Positions 8,072 through 17,579 of a stretch of DNA of 64,000 nucleotides are shown here, in pieces. The DNA comes from Stutzerimonas stutzeri. GTDB taxonomy: Bacteria; Pseudomonadota; Gammaproteobacteria; Pseudomonadales; Pseudomonadaceae. The notes under the pieces were generated by a model. It searched no databases. It was not told the origin of the DNA and saw only the letters and a program-made list of their open reading frames with translations. The stretch spans positions 62,001-126,000 of the forward strand of contig NZ_JAMOHZ010000003.1 in assembly GCF_024448715.1 (NCBI RefSeq), read 5' to 3'. The stretch's first letter is position 1, and every line of letters starts with the position of its first letter. A program made the position numbers and the translations under genes.

Positions 8072-9976
8072 TCATTCTTCCAGCTCGGCCCAGCGCTCTA
8101 GAAATTCGTCGAGCTCCTTCTGCAGTGCTTCAAGGCGAGCTACCGTTTCGCCAGTACGCTCGGCAGTCTGCTGATAGAACGTCGGTTGCGCAATTTCCGC
8201 TTGCAAGGCGGCAATGTTTTTTTCGACTGCGTCTATTTTTCCTGGGAGCGCCTCCAATTCGCGCTGCACTTTGTAGCTGAGCTTCTTCTTTGCCGGTGCG
8301 GGTTCGGCGATCGCTTGCGTCGCCGGTTTGCTTTTCGGCGTTTCGGCTTTCGCTTCCTTCGTCTCCGCTACGCCGAGCAGCTTTGCCGTACCGCCCTGGC
8401 GCAGCCAGTCCTGATACCCGCCCACATACTCACGGACAAGCCCGCCACCTTCGAACACCAAGGTGCTGGTGACCACGTTATCGAGGAATGCCCGGTCGTG
8501 ACTGACCATCAACACCGTACCCTGGAAACCGAGCAGTACCTCTTCCAGAAGTTCGAGGGTTTCCACGTCGAGATCGTTGGTCGGTTCGTCGAGCACCAGC
8601 AGGTTGGCAGGCTTGCTGAACAGCTTGGCGAGCAAGAGCCGTGCCCGTTCGCCGCCAGACAGCGCCTTGACTGGGGTGCGCGCACGTTGCGGGCTGAACA
8701 GGAAGTCACCGAGATAACTGAGAACATGGCGATTCTGACCATCGATGGTGATGAAGTCGCGGCCCTCGGCAACGTTATCGATGACGGTCTTTTCCAGCTC
8801 CAGTTGGTGACGCAATTGGTCGAAATACGCCACTTCAAGCTTGGTGCCGGCCTCGACTGTACCGCTGGTAGGCTGCAGATCGCCGAGCAATAGTTTGAGC
8901 AACGTTGTCTTGCCGGTTCCGTTGGCACCAAGCAAACCGATACGGTCGCCGCGCTGCAGCACCATTGAGAAGTCCCGGATGAGCAGCTCCCCACCGGGAT
9001 GACCGAAGCTCGCATGCTCGACGACGATTACCTGTTTGCCGGACTTCTCCGCCGCATCGATCTGGATATTGGCCTTGCCCTGATGTTCACGGCGCTCGCT
9101 ACGCTCAGCACGCAATGCTTTCAGCGCGCGGACGCGTCCTTCGTTGCGGGTGCGGCGGGCCTTGATGCCCTGGCGAATCCACACTTCCTCCTGGGCAAGC
9201 TTCTTGTCAAATAGCGCATTGGCGGTCTCTTCGGCCGCCATCTGCTGCTCCTTGTGCACCAGGAAGCTGGCGTAATCGCCATTCCAGTCGATCATGTGGC
9301 CACGATCCAGCTCAAGAATGCGGGTCGCCAGATTCTGCAAGAACGCGCGATCGTGAGTAATGAACAGTACAGCGCCATTGAAGCCGGTCAGCGCCTCTTC
9401 CAGCCAGGCGATGGCGCCGATATCCAGATGGTTGGTCGGCTCGTCCAGCAACAGCAGATCGGGCTCGGATACCAGCGCCTGAGCGAGCAGGACGCGTCGG
9501 CGCCATCCGCCGGAAAGCTCGGCCAGGGTTTTATCGGCCGGTAGCTGCAAGCGGCTCAGGGTACTGTCGACTAACTGCTGCAGGCGCCAACCGTCCTTCG
9601 CTTCGAGTTCCTGTTGGACATGCATGAGCTTGTCCAGATCGGCTTCGTTCTGGATGTTCTGGCTCAGGTGATGGTAATCAGCAAGCAATTGTCCGACCCC
9701 AGACAGCCCTTCGGCCACCACGTCGAATACGGTGCGCGCGTCGGCAAGTGGGAGCTCCTGGGGTAGCTCGCCGATCTTCAGACCCGGCGCGCGCCAGATC
9801 TCGCCATCGTCCGGCAACTGGCTACCCTTGACCAGGCTCAGCATGCTGGATTTACCGGTCCCGTTGCGGCCGATGATGCAAACCCGCTCACCCCGCGCAA
9901 TCTGCCAGGACACTCCATCGAGCAATGGATTGTTGCCATAGGCGAGGGACACATCGGTCAACTTGAGCAGGGTCAT
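8072..9976 (-). CDS. uup: ABC-F ATPase Uup
   Basis: A 634-residue soluble protein with two ABC ATPase domains and no membrane part. Walker A motifs are GRNGTGKSS (near residue 37) and GANGTGKTT (near 350). Signature motifs are LSGGWRRR and LSGGERARLL, and the Walker B motifs each precede DEPTN. The inter-domain KLAQEEVWIRQG..RTRNEGR segment and the C-terminal charged coiled coil (about residues 565-634) match Uup. ABC-F proteins act on ribosomes; Uup is linked to ribosome rescue and transposon excision in E. coli. GGAGG precedes the ATG. Confidence 0.93.
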   Translation of the reverse strand: MTLLKLTDVSLAYGNNPLLDGVSWQIARGERVCIIGRNGTGKSSMLSLVKGSQLPDDGEIWRAPGLKIGELPQELPLADARTVFDVVAEGLSGVGQLLADYHHLSQNIQNEADLDKLMHVQQELEAKDGWRLQQLVDSTLSRLQLPADKTLAELSGGWRRRVLLAQALVSEPDLLLLDEPTNHLDIGAIAWLEEALTGFNGAVLFITHDRAFLQNLATRILELDRGHMIDWNGDYASFLVHKEQQMAAEETANALFDKKLAQEEVWIRQGIKARRTRNEGRVRALKALRAERSERREHQGKANIQIDAAEKSGKQVIVVEHASFGHPGGELLIRDFSMVLQRGDRIGLLGANGTGKTTLLKLLLGDLQPTSGTVEAGTKLEVAYFDQLRHQLELEKTVIDNVAEGRDFITIDGQNRHVLSYLGDFLFSPQRARTPVKALSGGERARLLLAKLFSKPANLLVLDEPTNDLDVETLELLEEVLLGFQGTVLMVSHDRAFLDNVVTSTLVFEGGGLVREYVGGYQDWLRQGGTAKLLGVAETKEAKAETPKSKPATQAIAEPAPAKKKLSYKVQRELEALPGKIDAVEKNIAALQAEIAQPTFYQQTAERTGETVARLEALQKELDEFLERWAELEE

Positions 9977-10245
9977 GATTACCTCCGGAAAACAGGGCGC
10001 GCAGTCTAGCAGAAGGCGCCTATCAGCCGGGCGCTACCGAACGCCTGAGGCCGGCCAGTTTGTACGTTTCGAACACGACCGTTCGTCGCTGTTCAGGGCG
10101 CCATCCAGAGCTGTTGCGCCTGTTCTGATGTACGTTCGTCGGAAGTCTCCCTTTGTTTGGCTCAAGAGCTTAATCCGCATTTTAACTGCCCGATGGGCCG
10201 CGCTAAGCTAGCCGAAATCCCCCTGTCCCCGTCTTCGGAAGTCTC

Positions 10246-12174
10246 ATGCGCGGTCGACTCTCCTGTATTTGTTTTTACCTGCTGTTCACTGCTCTCACTC
10301 TCGAAACCACTCAAGCCGCCAGCCTCCAACAGCAACGTCAATACTACGACGAGGCCAAGCGGGCCTTGGCCAAGGGCGACAGTGGGCCGTACCGTCGCTA
10401 CGCCAGCGCGCTTCGGGATTATCCGCTCGAACCTTACCTGGCTTACGACGAGTTGACGGCACGTCTCAAGACCGCCAGCAATGACGAAGTCGAGAAATTT
10501 CTCGCCGAACATGGCGACCTGCCTCAGGCCAGCTGGATGAAGCTGCGCTGGCTGCGACTACTGGCTGCTCGCGGTGATTGGCGTCCATTCGTCGCGCATT
10601 ACGATCCGAAAATGAATTTCGCTGAGCTCGATTGCCTGTTCGGCCAGTACCAACTAAGCAGCGGCCAAACACAGCAGGGCTATGAGACGGCCGAGCGGCT
10701 CTGGCTGGTCGGCAAGTCGCAGCACAACGCCTGCGATGCTCTATTCGAACGCTGGGCGGACGCGGGACAGCTCACCGAGGAATTGCGCTGGAAACGCGCC
10801 AAGCTTGCGGTCGAGAGCGGTAATTACGGCCTGGCCAACTTCCTGGTGAAAAACCTGCCGACACTGAAAAAGCAGGGCGAATTGCTCATCGGTGTCGCGC
10901 AGAAGCCGCAAATGCTCAGTCACCCGGATCGTTTCACGCCGGCCACCCCAGCCATGGGCGATATCGTCTCGATTGGTCTGCGCCGGCTGGCGCGCAAGGA
11001 TCCGGAACAGGCGCTCGAACTGCTCGACAGTTATGCCAGACGCATGTCGTTTTCGGCGGACGAGAAAGTCGCGATCGCCCGACAGATCGGCCTCACCCTG
11101 GCCAAACGCTTCGACGCGCGCGCGCTGAAAGTAATGGCTGAGTATGACCCGGAGCTACGCGACAACACCGTCAGTGAATGGCGTGCTCGCCTGCTGTTAC
11201 GTTTGGGACGCTGGGATGATGTCTACGCGCTGACTCAGCGATTCCCCGAAGAACTCGCCAGCAGCAACCGTTGGCGCTACTGGAAGGCGCGAAGCCTGGA
11301 GCTGGCGCAGCCCAACAGCAAGCAGGCTGCCCAGCTATACCAGCCGGTTGCCAGCGAGCGGGACTTTTACGGATTCCTTGCTGCGGACCGCATTCAGGCA
11401 CCCTACAAGCTTAACCACCAGCCACTGGCGCTCGGTCCGAAGCTGGTGCAGAAGGTCCGCAATACCGCGGGCATTCGTCGCGCCATGGAATTTCATGCCC
11501 GCGGGCAAATCGTCGACGGTCGTCGCGAGTGGTATCACGTCAGCCGTTTGTTCAGCCGCGACGAACTGGTCGCCCAGGCGCGCCTGGCCTATGAGATGGA
11601 GTGGTTCTTCCCGGCAATCCGTACCATCAGCCAGGCGAAATACTGGGACGATCTGGATATCCGCTTTCCCATGGCCCATCGCAGCAGCATAGTAAATGCC
11701 GCAAAAGCGCGGGAGATTCATCCGAGCTGGGTATTTGCCATCACCCGTCAGGAAAGCGGGTTCATGGCTGATGCACGATCCCCTGTCGGCGCCACAGGGC
11801 TGATGCAATTAATGCCGGCCACTGCAAAGGAGACCGCCAAGCGCTTCGACATCCCGCTGTCATCACCGCGGCAGGTGCTCAATCCTAACGTCAACATCCA
11901 GTTGGGTGCGGCCTACCTCAGCCAAATTTACGGTCAGTTCAATGGCAATCGGGTGTTGGCCTCGGCTGCCTATAACGCCGGGCCTGGCCGCGTCCGGCAA
12001 TGGTTGAAAAACGCCGAGCATTTGCCCTTCGACGTCTGGGTCGAAAACATCCCGTTCGATGAAACCCGCCAGTACGTGCAGAACGTACTGACCTATGCGG
12101 TCATTTACGGGCAGAAGCTCAACGCACCACAGTCATTGGTCGAGTGGCACGAGCGCTACTTCGATGGTCAATGA
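10246..12174 (+). CDS. slt: Soluble lytic murein transglycosylase Slt
   Basis: A 642-residue periplasmic enzyme cleaving peptidoglycan to 1,6-anhydro-muropeptides. A signal peptide covers about residues 1-24 (ending TTQA/A), followed by the superhelical U/L domain. A C-terminal SLT goose-type lysozyme domain follows from about residue 480. The catalytic glutamate is in ITRQESGF, followed by the family motif GATGLMQLMPATA and the AYNAGPGR loop. Length equals the usual Slt70 size. It is monocistronic, with a convergent neighbour. Confidence 0.94.
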   Translation: MRGRLSCICFYLLFTALTLETTQAASLQQQRQYYDEAKRALAKGDSGPYRRYASALRDYPLEPYLAYDELTARLKTASNDEVEKFLAEHGDLPQASWMKLRWLRLLAARGDWRPFVAHYDPKMNFAELDCLFGQYQLSSGQTQQGYETAERLWLVGKSQHNACDALFERWADAGQLTEELRWKRAKLAVESGNYGLANFLVKNLPTLKKQGELLIGVAQKPQMLSHPDRFTPATPAMGDIVSIGLRRLARKDPEQALELLDSYARRMSFSADEKVAIARQIGLTLAKRFDARALKVMAEYDPELRDNTVSEWRARLLLRLGRWDDVYALTQRFPEELASSNRWRYWKARSLELAQPNSKQAAQLYQPVASERDFYGFLAADRIQAPYKLNHQPLALGPKLVQKVRNTAGIRRAMEFHARGQIVDGRREWYHVSRLFSRDELVAQARLAYEMEWFFPAIRTISQAKYWDDLDIRFPMAHRSSIVNAAKAREIHPSWVFAITRQESGFMADARSPVGATGLMQLMPATAKETAKRFDIPLSSPRQVLNPNVNIQLGAAYLSQIYGQFNGNRVLASAAYNAGPGRVRQWLKNAEHLPFDVWVENIPFDETRQYVQNVLTYAVIYGQKLNAPQSLVEWHERYFDGQ

Positions 12175-12249
12175 TGCGTCGAACCCCTGCACCGCCCGCC
12201 CCGTTCCATGAATTGATCGGATGGCTGGCCCAGGCCTAACGCTTTACGG

Positions 12250-12271
12250 GGCGGAAGCTAGCAGCTCCGCC
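12250..12271. terminator. Hairpin between slt and MOSC genes
   Basis: GGCGGA (12250-12255) and TCCGCC (12266-12271) pair across a 10-base loop in the convergent gap. There is no clear T-run. Confidence 0.3.
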
Positions 12272-12315
12272 GTCGGGTCACGCTTGGTACAGTCAGTTCT
12301 GCTGAGCGACCGGCG

Positions 12316-13119
12316 CTATTCGAGCACCTCTACCGGCATACCGACCTTCAACTCGCCGATGCCCTCGGCGATCAGGTTCTGGCCAAAGAACACACCGCCC
12401 TCACCCTTGCGGTAGCTCATCAACGTGGCCAGCGGCTCACGGTCCGGACTGCGCTCTGCATTGAGCGGATCGATGGTCGGGATGATGCAGCGCGAGCAAG
12501 GCTTGACCACCCGAAATTCAATCTCGCCTATGCGGATACGACGCCAGCCATCCTCCGCGTATGGCGCAGCATCGGAGATCACTAGATTTGGCCGAAACCG
12601 GCGCATGTCGAACAACCGCCCTACCCGGGCGGAAAGATCATCGAGCGATGCCTGACCGATCAGTAGAAATGGGAAGCCATCACTGAACGTCGTCCGCTCG
12701 CCAAGACGAGCATAGTCCTGATCGACTTGAATACCCTGGTTAGCCGGTAGGTATACCAGCCGACACGGGCGGTCGAGCATGCGAGTCAGCCAAGCGGCCG
12801 CCGCGTCGCCAGCATCAGGAACCTGCAGGCTTTCACGCCAGACCAGCACCCCACGAGCAATGCTCGCCGAGTCGGGAACCGGGACCAGCAGATCGTCCAT
12901 GCCGGACGCACTCAACAACAATGCCGTTTCTCCCTGCCAGCGGGCATGCAGCAGCGTCATCTGCGGCAATGCCCGCTGCGTCAGAAATTTTCCGGTTGCA
13001 GCTTCCACCACCATCCAGCGGCGGTCGCCACTCAGACCGAGCTCGTCGCACCTTCCCTCATCAAGCAATTCAGCGGAACCGGATTTGAGTGGAAAACGAT
13101 ACAACGAGGAAAGGTGCAT
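12316..13119 (-). CDS. MOSC domain protein (YcbX-like N-hydroxylated base reductase family)
   Basis: A 267-residue protein with an N-terminal beta-barrel MOSC_N part (SSLYRFPLKSG) and a C-terminal MOSC domain. The cofactor-binding cysteine is visible in KPCSRCIIPTID near residue 213. In E. coli, YcbX with this architecture uses molybdenum cofactor to reduce N-hydroxylated compounds such as 6-hydroxylaminopurine. This copy lacks YcbX's C-terminal ferredoxin domain, so an electron donor must be separate. GAGGCACCTG precedes the ATG. It lies 27 bases after the cheV stop on the same strand. Confidence 0.85.
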   Translation of the reverse strand: MHLSSLYRFPLKSGSAELLDEGRCDELGLSGDRRWMVVEAATGKFLTQRALPQMTLLHARWQGETALLLSASGMDDLLVPVPDSASIARGVLVWRESLQVPDAGDAAAAWLTRMLDRPCRLVYLPANQGIQVDQDYARLGERTTFSDGFPFLLIGQASLDDLSARVGRLFDMRRFRPNLVISDAAPYAEDGWRRIRIGEIEFRVVKPCSRCIIPTIDPLNAERSPDREPLATLMSYRKGEGGVFFGQNLIAEGIGELKVGMPVEVLE

Positions 13120-13146
13120 GCAGGTGCCTCGATCGGATGGGCTGGG

Positions 13147-14079
13147 TCAGCGAGTTTCGTCCAGCAACAGACGCTCGCGAATGACGTCCACCAGTTTCTC
13201 TGGCTGAAACTTAGAAAGAAAGTTATCGCAGCCGACTTTTTGCACCATTGCCAGATTGAAGCTACCGGAAAGAGAGGTATGCAACACCACATAAAGATCA
13301 CGCAGACGCGGGTCGTTACGGATTTCGGTGGTGAGCCGGTAGCCGTCCATTTCCGGCATTTCGGCATCGGTGAATACCATCAGCAGGCGGTCGGTGACCA
13401 CCTCACCGGCATCGGCCCAGGCCTTGAGCTTGTTCAAGCCCTTCATGCCGTCGCTGGCTGAATGCACTGCGATGCCGAGTTGGCTCAGGGTCTCGCGCAG
13501 TTGTGCCAACGCGACCGTTGAATCGTCGACACAGAGCACTTCGCGACCTCTGGCGCGTTCGAGCACCGGGTCCGTCAAGCGTTCTGGCGCGATACTGGTG
13601 TTGTATGGAACGATCTCAGCGAGCACTTTTTCCACGTCGATGACTTCGACCAGTTGATTGTCAACCTTGGTGATCGCCGTCAAGTAATGCTGGCGTCCCG
13701 CTGTCACTGGCGGAGGCAATACCTCTTCCCAGTTGAGGTTGAGGATGCGGTCGACGCCGCCGACCAGAAAAGCCTGAATCGATCGGTTGTACTCGGTCAC
13801 GATGATGGTGCTGCGCTCATCCGGAACCAACGGACGCAGCCCGATGGCACGCGACAAGTCGATAACCGGCAGCGTCTGCCCACGCAGATTGATCACACCG
13901 CAGACCGAACCGTGGCGGTGCGGCATTAACGTCATCTTTGGCAGCTGCACCACCTCCTGCACCTTGAAGACGTTGATTGCGAATTGCTGACGGCCGGAGA
14001 GCCTGAACATGAGGATTTCCAGGCGATTCTGCCCCACCAATCGGGTGCGTTGATCGACTGATTCTAGAATGCCGGCCAT
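13147..14079 (-). CDS. cheV: Chemotaxis coupling protein CheV
   Basis: A 310-residue protein with an N-terminal CheW domain (about residues 20-160) that couples receptors to CheA, and a C-terminal receiver domain (about 175-305). The phospho-acceptor aspartate is in FTDAEMPEMDGY near residue 237. AAGGAG lies 8 bases before the ATG. It has its own FliA-type promoter (14130-14156), so expression should follow flagellar class III genes although no flagellar gene is near. Confidence 0.93.
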   Translation of the reverse strand: MAGILESVDQRTRLVGQNRLEILMFRLSGRQQFAINVFKVQEVVQLPKMTLMPHRHGSVCGVINLRGQTLPVIDLSRAIGLRPLVPDERSTIIVTEYNRSIQAFLVGGVDRILNLNWEEVLPPPVTAGRQHYLTAITKVDNQLVEVIDVEKVLAEIVPYNTSIAPERLTDPVLERARGREVLCVDDSTVALAQLRETLSQLGIAVHSASDGMKGLNKLKAWADAGEVVTDRLLMVFTDAEMPEMDGYRLTTEIRNDPRLRDLYVVLHTSLSGSFNLAMVQKVGCDNFLSKFQPEKLVDVIRERLLLDETR

Positions 14080-14129
14080 TGCGGGCTCCTTGGTGATTAC
14101 GGGACTACGGGTCTAAACGACTAAGGTGG

Positions 14130-14156
14130 CTATCGGCCGCAAGGCCCTACGCTTTA
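14130..14156 (-). promoter_or_regulatory. FliA (sigma-28) promoter of cheV
   Basis: On the minus strand: TAAA, a 15-base spacer, then GCCGATAG. The consensus is TAAA-N15-GCCGATAA, so only the last base differs and the spacer is exact. It lies about 50 bases upstream of the cheV start. Confidence 0.75.
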
Positions 14157-14205
14157 TCCGGCAGCACAATTATTTATGGGACCAAGCAACCCGGTCGATC
14201 AGCGG

Positions 14206-14250
14206 TGCGACACAATCCCGGCCGGCCCTGCGTCTTACCGGGTTGTCGCA
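14206..14250. terminator. Large hairpin after yegS
   Basis: TGCGACA (14206-14212) pairs with TGTCGCA (14244-14250), extended inside by CCCGG/CCGGG. It starts one base beyond the yegS stop and likely ends its transcript before the cheV promoter. No T-run. Confidence 0.4.
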
Positions 14251-15165
14251 TCATTTTGCAATCAGTGGCTCGCCACGCAGCAACGGACTGTCTGGGGGAA
14301 GATGCAGCCGTAGCGCCTTGGGCCGCACCGAAAAACGCATGCGCTTCGCTGCAGTGGGCTCACCGTCAAGATTGATGTCGATCTCACGCGGCGCCTCGAC
14401 TTCGAGCCATGGCACACGCGCCTTGACCGAAACGGTGTCGATCCCCAGAAGGCCGCCGCTCAGCAAAGTCCCCAAGGTTCCCACGGTATCGGCCGGTGCC
14501 GGGACGATGCATAAATCGAGCAGTCCGTCATCGACCGAAGCTTGTGGGCACAGTAGCTGCCCGCCGCCCGACTGACGCCCATTGCCGATACCCAATGCAA
14601 GGAAATCGCCCTCCCAGGCGAAGTCAGGCCCGACAAAGCGTCCCCAAGCAGCGTGCAATTCGCTGAACCGGGACAAGCCGGTCAGCAGGTAAGCGCCCCC
14701 CCCCAGAACCTTTTTCAACTCCTCCGATGTGGTGGCCGTCACTTTAGAGCCAAAGCCACCGGTCGCCATGTTGAGAAAAGGCTCACCGTTCATTTCGCCG
14801 ACATCGACCAGCACAGGGTCCCGATCGAGCAGCGTCAGAGCATCGAAGGGTTCCAGCGGGATCTCGGCGGCATGCGCGAAGTCATTGGCGGTACCAAGCG
14901 GCAGCAATGCCAGGCTCGCATCGACGCCGCTCTCCAGTAGCGCCAACGCGACTTCGCGCAGCGTGCCGTCGCCACCGCCGGCAACCAGCGTCCGATATCC
15001 AGCCGCTAATGCCTCCTGTACCAGACGCCCGGCGTCGCCAGGTTCCCATGTCACCCGCACGGCCAGCTCTTTTCCAATCCGGCGCCATTCGCTGACAGCC
15101 GAACGCACTTCATCGTTGAGCGCCTGCTTCCCGTGAAGGACCAGCAACGCTTTGGATTCTTTCAT
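14251..15165 (-). CDS. yegS: Lipid kinase YegS-like
   Basis: A 304-residue diacylglycerol-kinase-fold enzyme, similar in length to E. coli YegS (299), that phosphorylates lipids such as phosphatidylglycerol in vitro. The nucleotide-binding GGGDGTLREV (near residue 65) and LPLGTANDFA (near 90) are intact. The start is uncertain: ATG 15165 has GGAAGC about 10 bases upstream, but ATG 15180 and 15195 are in frame. It lies upstream of cheV on the same strand, separated by a strong hairpin. Confidence 0.88.
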   Translation of the reverse strand: MKESKALLVLHGKQALNDEVRSAVSEWRRIGKELAVRVTWEPGDAGRLVQEALAAGYRTLVAGGGDGTLREVALALLESGVDASLALLPLGTANDFAHAAEIPLEPFDALTLLDRDPVLVDVGEMNGEPFLNMATGGFGSKVTATTSEELKKVLGGGAYLLTGLSRFSELHAAWGRFVGPDFAWEGDFLALGIGNGRQSGGGQLLCPQASVDDGLLDLCIVPAPADTVGTLGTLLSGGLLGIDTVSVKARVPWLEVEAPREIDINLDGEPTAAKRMRFSVRPKALRLHLPPDSPLLRGEPLIAK

Positions 15166-15531
15166 GCCAATCGCTTCCATTTCGGTATCCGGCAATAGAC
15201 CTGCCTATGCCCAGGAAAGTTGTGGGCCAGACGCCAAGACGGCTTAAGCCAAAGCCATAGGCGTATCGACCACCTGTCAGAGGCGCGCAGCCAAAAAGGC
15301 CCGATCCAATGTTTACGAATAGTTTTTATTTAGCTAAATCAGCAGGTTATCCAGTCAATTTAATCCTTGTCGGCTAGTTGCCACTTTGCTTCCTATCGAT
15401 GAACTCATTCCTTGGCAGGCGGTCGGAGCAGTTGTCCAGTTGAAGGTTGCGATAGCGGCCTGCCATCAGAACCGCGGATCGCGGCGACAAAACGAGTATG
15501 AGCTAGCAATAGCCGAAGGAAGGAGCCTTGT
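15166..15531. other. AT-rich intergenic region before the exopolysaccharide locus
   Basis: 366 bases with no gene. A possible promoter reads TTTACG (15312-15317), 17 bases, TAAATC (15335-15340). A long-loop inverted repeat GGCAGGC (15414-15420) / GCCTGCC (15458-15464) lies in the presumed leader. I found no sigma-54 site. Confidence 0.4.
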
Positions 15532-16968
15532 ATGCGCTTACAGTCCGTTGGAACCCTTGAATACGCCCACCCCAGTTTCGTTGATTATTTTCTTGCCAGT
15601 GTTCGCCTGATTCATGGGCTGACTGCGGTATTGCCAGGGGTTTTACTGTTGCTGTTTTTGCCGCTCGGCCTGCCTGTTGGAGGTGGGACATTCAGCACGT
15701 TCCTAATGTTCTTTGGCGTCATCAGCGTAGTCATTTTCCAATCGGTCGGTATCTATAGCGAGGAAGTGTTCAGCACGCTGCTGCGCTTTCGCACCATGCT
15801 GGTGGCCTGGGCCGCGGCGTTCAGCCTGCTGATTTTCATGCATCAGGGCTTGGGGATGTTCAGCTATCTGGAAGCCAAGCATCTGACCTTCTGGTTCGTC
15901 ACTAGCATCGTCCTGTTCGGCGCCGAGCGCCTGATGATGCTTGCCCTGTTTCGCCGCCTGATGGCGAAAGGCGTGTATTTGCAGAACGCCGTCATACTTG
16001 GTGGCACTGATAATGGCGTGCGTGTCGCCGAGTACCTGGCCCATCACCGCGACATTCGCACGGGCGTGCTCGGCTTCATCGATGATCGCCTGGAGCGCCT
16101 GCCAAAGACGCTCGCCGACCTGCCGCTGCTTGGCAATACACGCGACCTGGAACAGATGATCCGTGAAGAAAAGGTCACTCAGGTGCTGGTCGCCCTGCCC
16201 TGGTTCGCCGACAGCCGTATCGGCCAGGTGATCAATGAGCTGCGCAAGCTGCCAGTCAACGTACTGCTGGTTCCGGACATGGTCGCCTTCCGTCATGCCA
16301 ACAAGCGCATCACTGAAGTTGGCGGCCTGCCTACGCTCATCGCTTCCGACCTGCCCTTGCGTGGCTGGTCGCCGATGTTCCAGCGTATCGAAGACATCAT
16401 TCTTTCCAGCTTGGCCTTGCTCGCCGCCGCTCCGGTGATGCTTCTATTGGCACTGGCGATCAAGCTCGACTCGCCCGGCCCTGTGCTGTTCAAGCAGAAG
16501 CGCTACGGCTACAACAACAGGCTGATCGAGGTCTTCAAGTTCCGTTCGATGTATCACGCCAAGTCCGACGCCAATGCCGAACGCCAGACAACCCGAGGCG
16601 ACGATCGCATCACCCGTGTTGGCCGTTTCATCCGCAAAACCAGCCTCGACGAGTTGCCACAATTGTTAAACGTGTTCCTCGGCAGCATGTCGATGGTCGG
16701 CCCGCGCCCCCATGCGACCGCCACCAAAGCCGCTGGCGTGCTGTTCGAAGATGCCGTTTCAGAATACTCCGCGCGCCATCGCGTCAAGCCGGGCATCACC
16801 GGCTGGGCACAGATCAATGGTTACCGCGGCGAGACCGACACTCTCGAAAAGATCGAGAAGCGCGTCGAGTTCGATCTGGACTACATCGAGCGCTGGTCGG
16901 TCTGGTTCGACATTTACATCCTCGCTCGGACCATCCCCGCTCTGCTGTTCAACAGGGACGTCTACTGA
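15532..16968 (+). CDS. Undecaprenyl-phosphate sugar phosphotransferase (WcaJ/PslA type)
   Basis: A 478-residue initiating enzyme of polysaccharide synthesis. Four hydrophobic segments lie in about residues 20-145, a nucleotide-binding-like CoA_binding_3 domain in the middle (GGTDNGVRVAEYL), and another membrane-reentrant segment near 285-305. A C-terminal bacterial sugar transferase domain follows (KFRSM, DELPQLLNV, GSMSMVGPRP, KPGITGWAQ). It moves a hexose-1-phosphate, probably glucose or galactose, onto the lipid carrier. Length matches PslA and WcaJ relatives. AAGGAG precedes the ATG. First gene of the locus. Confidence 0.9.
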   Translation: MRLQSVGTLEYAHPSFVDYFLASVRLIHGLTAVLPGVLLLLFLPLGLPVGGGTFSTFLMFFGVISVVIFQSVGIYSEEVFSTLLRFRTMLVAWAAAFSLLIFMHQGLGMFSYLEAKHLTFWFVTSIVLFGAERLMMLALFRRLMAKGVYLQNAVILGGTDNGVRVAEYLAHHRDIRTGVLGFIDDRLERLPKTLADLPLLGNTRDLEQMIREEKVTQVLVALPWFADSRIGQVINELRKLPVNVLLVPDMVAFRHANKRITEVGGLPTLIASDLPLRGWSPMFQRIEDIILSSLALLAAAPVMLLLALAIKLDSPGPVLFKQKRYGYNNRLIEVFKFRSMYHAKSDANAERQTTRGDDRITRVGRFIRKTSLDELPQLLNVFLGSMSMVGPRPHATATKAAGVLFEDAVSEYSARHRVKPGITGWAQINGYRGETDTLEKIEKRVEFDLDYIERWSVWFDIYILARTIPALLFNRDVY

Positions 16969-17126
16969 CTGCCGCACGCATTGACCAGCCCCATCACAGC
17001 GACAAACAAACTCATGCGTGAGCGCAGCAGGAAGATTGAACTAATGAAGCGAGCCAATATCAGATTTGCGTTCTGCGTTAAGCACGCCAACCCGCCCACG
17101 CATTCCGTGCTGCGAGGCTGAGCGAC

Positions 17127-17564
17127 ATGTTCCAGAACATATTGATCGTCTGTGTCGGCAACGTCTGCAGAAGCCCAGCGGCCGAAGCATTGTTGATCCA
17201 CAGACTTCAGGGAAAAGGCTTGGCGATCAGTTCGGCAGGCATAGGTGCATTAGTAGGCAATCCAATGGATAAGAACGCACATGAGGTGCTACAGGACCAC
17301 GGGTTGGCACACACGGCCCATCGTGCCCGGCAGGTCGATAGCGACATGCTGCACCGGGCGGATCTGATTCTCGCCATGGAGCAGAGCCATATCCAGCACA
17401 TCCGCCAGATAGCGCCCGAAGTACACGGCAAGACCTTTCTGATGGGCAAATGGCTGGACGACATGGAAATACCCGATCCGTTTCGTCAATCCAAGCCCGC
17501 ATTCGAACACGTTCACAGCCTTCTGACACAGTCCGTCGAAAGCTGGCTTCCTTACCTGAAATAA
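17127..17564 (+). CDS. wzb: Low-molecular-weight protein-tyrosine phosphatase (Wzb-like)
   Basis: A 145-residue phosphatase with the P-loop CVGNVCRS (nucleophile Cys9, Arg15) and the general-acid loop around DMEIPDPF near residue 112. In capsule and exopolysaccharide systems it dephosphorylates the tyrosine tail of the neighbouring Wzc kinase, which begins 15 bases downstream. An AAGAAGGAA site lies between them. The 158-base gap upstream leaves room for a separate promoter, but none was convincing. Confidence 0.92.
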   Translation: MFQNILIVCVGNVCRSPAAEALLIHRLQGKGLAISSAGIGALVGNPMDKNAHEVLQDHGLAHTAHRARQVDSDMLHRADLILAMEQSHIQHIRQIAPEVHGKTFLMGKWLDDMEIPDPFRQSKPAFEHVHSLLTQSVESWLPYLK

Positions 17565-17579
17565 GAAGAAGGAACTTCA

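Noticed and set aside
15400..15480. Sigma-54 promoter (TTGGCAGGC...) before the sugar transferase gene
   Set aside because: The GG-N10-GC spacing of the TGGCAC/TTGC elements is not met.
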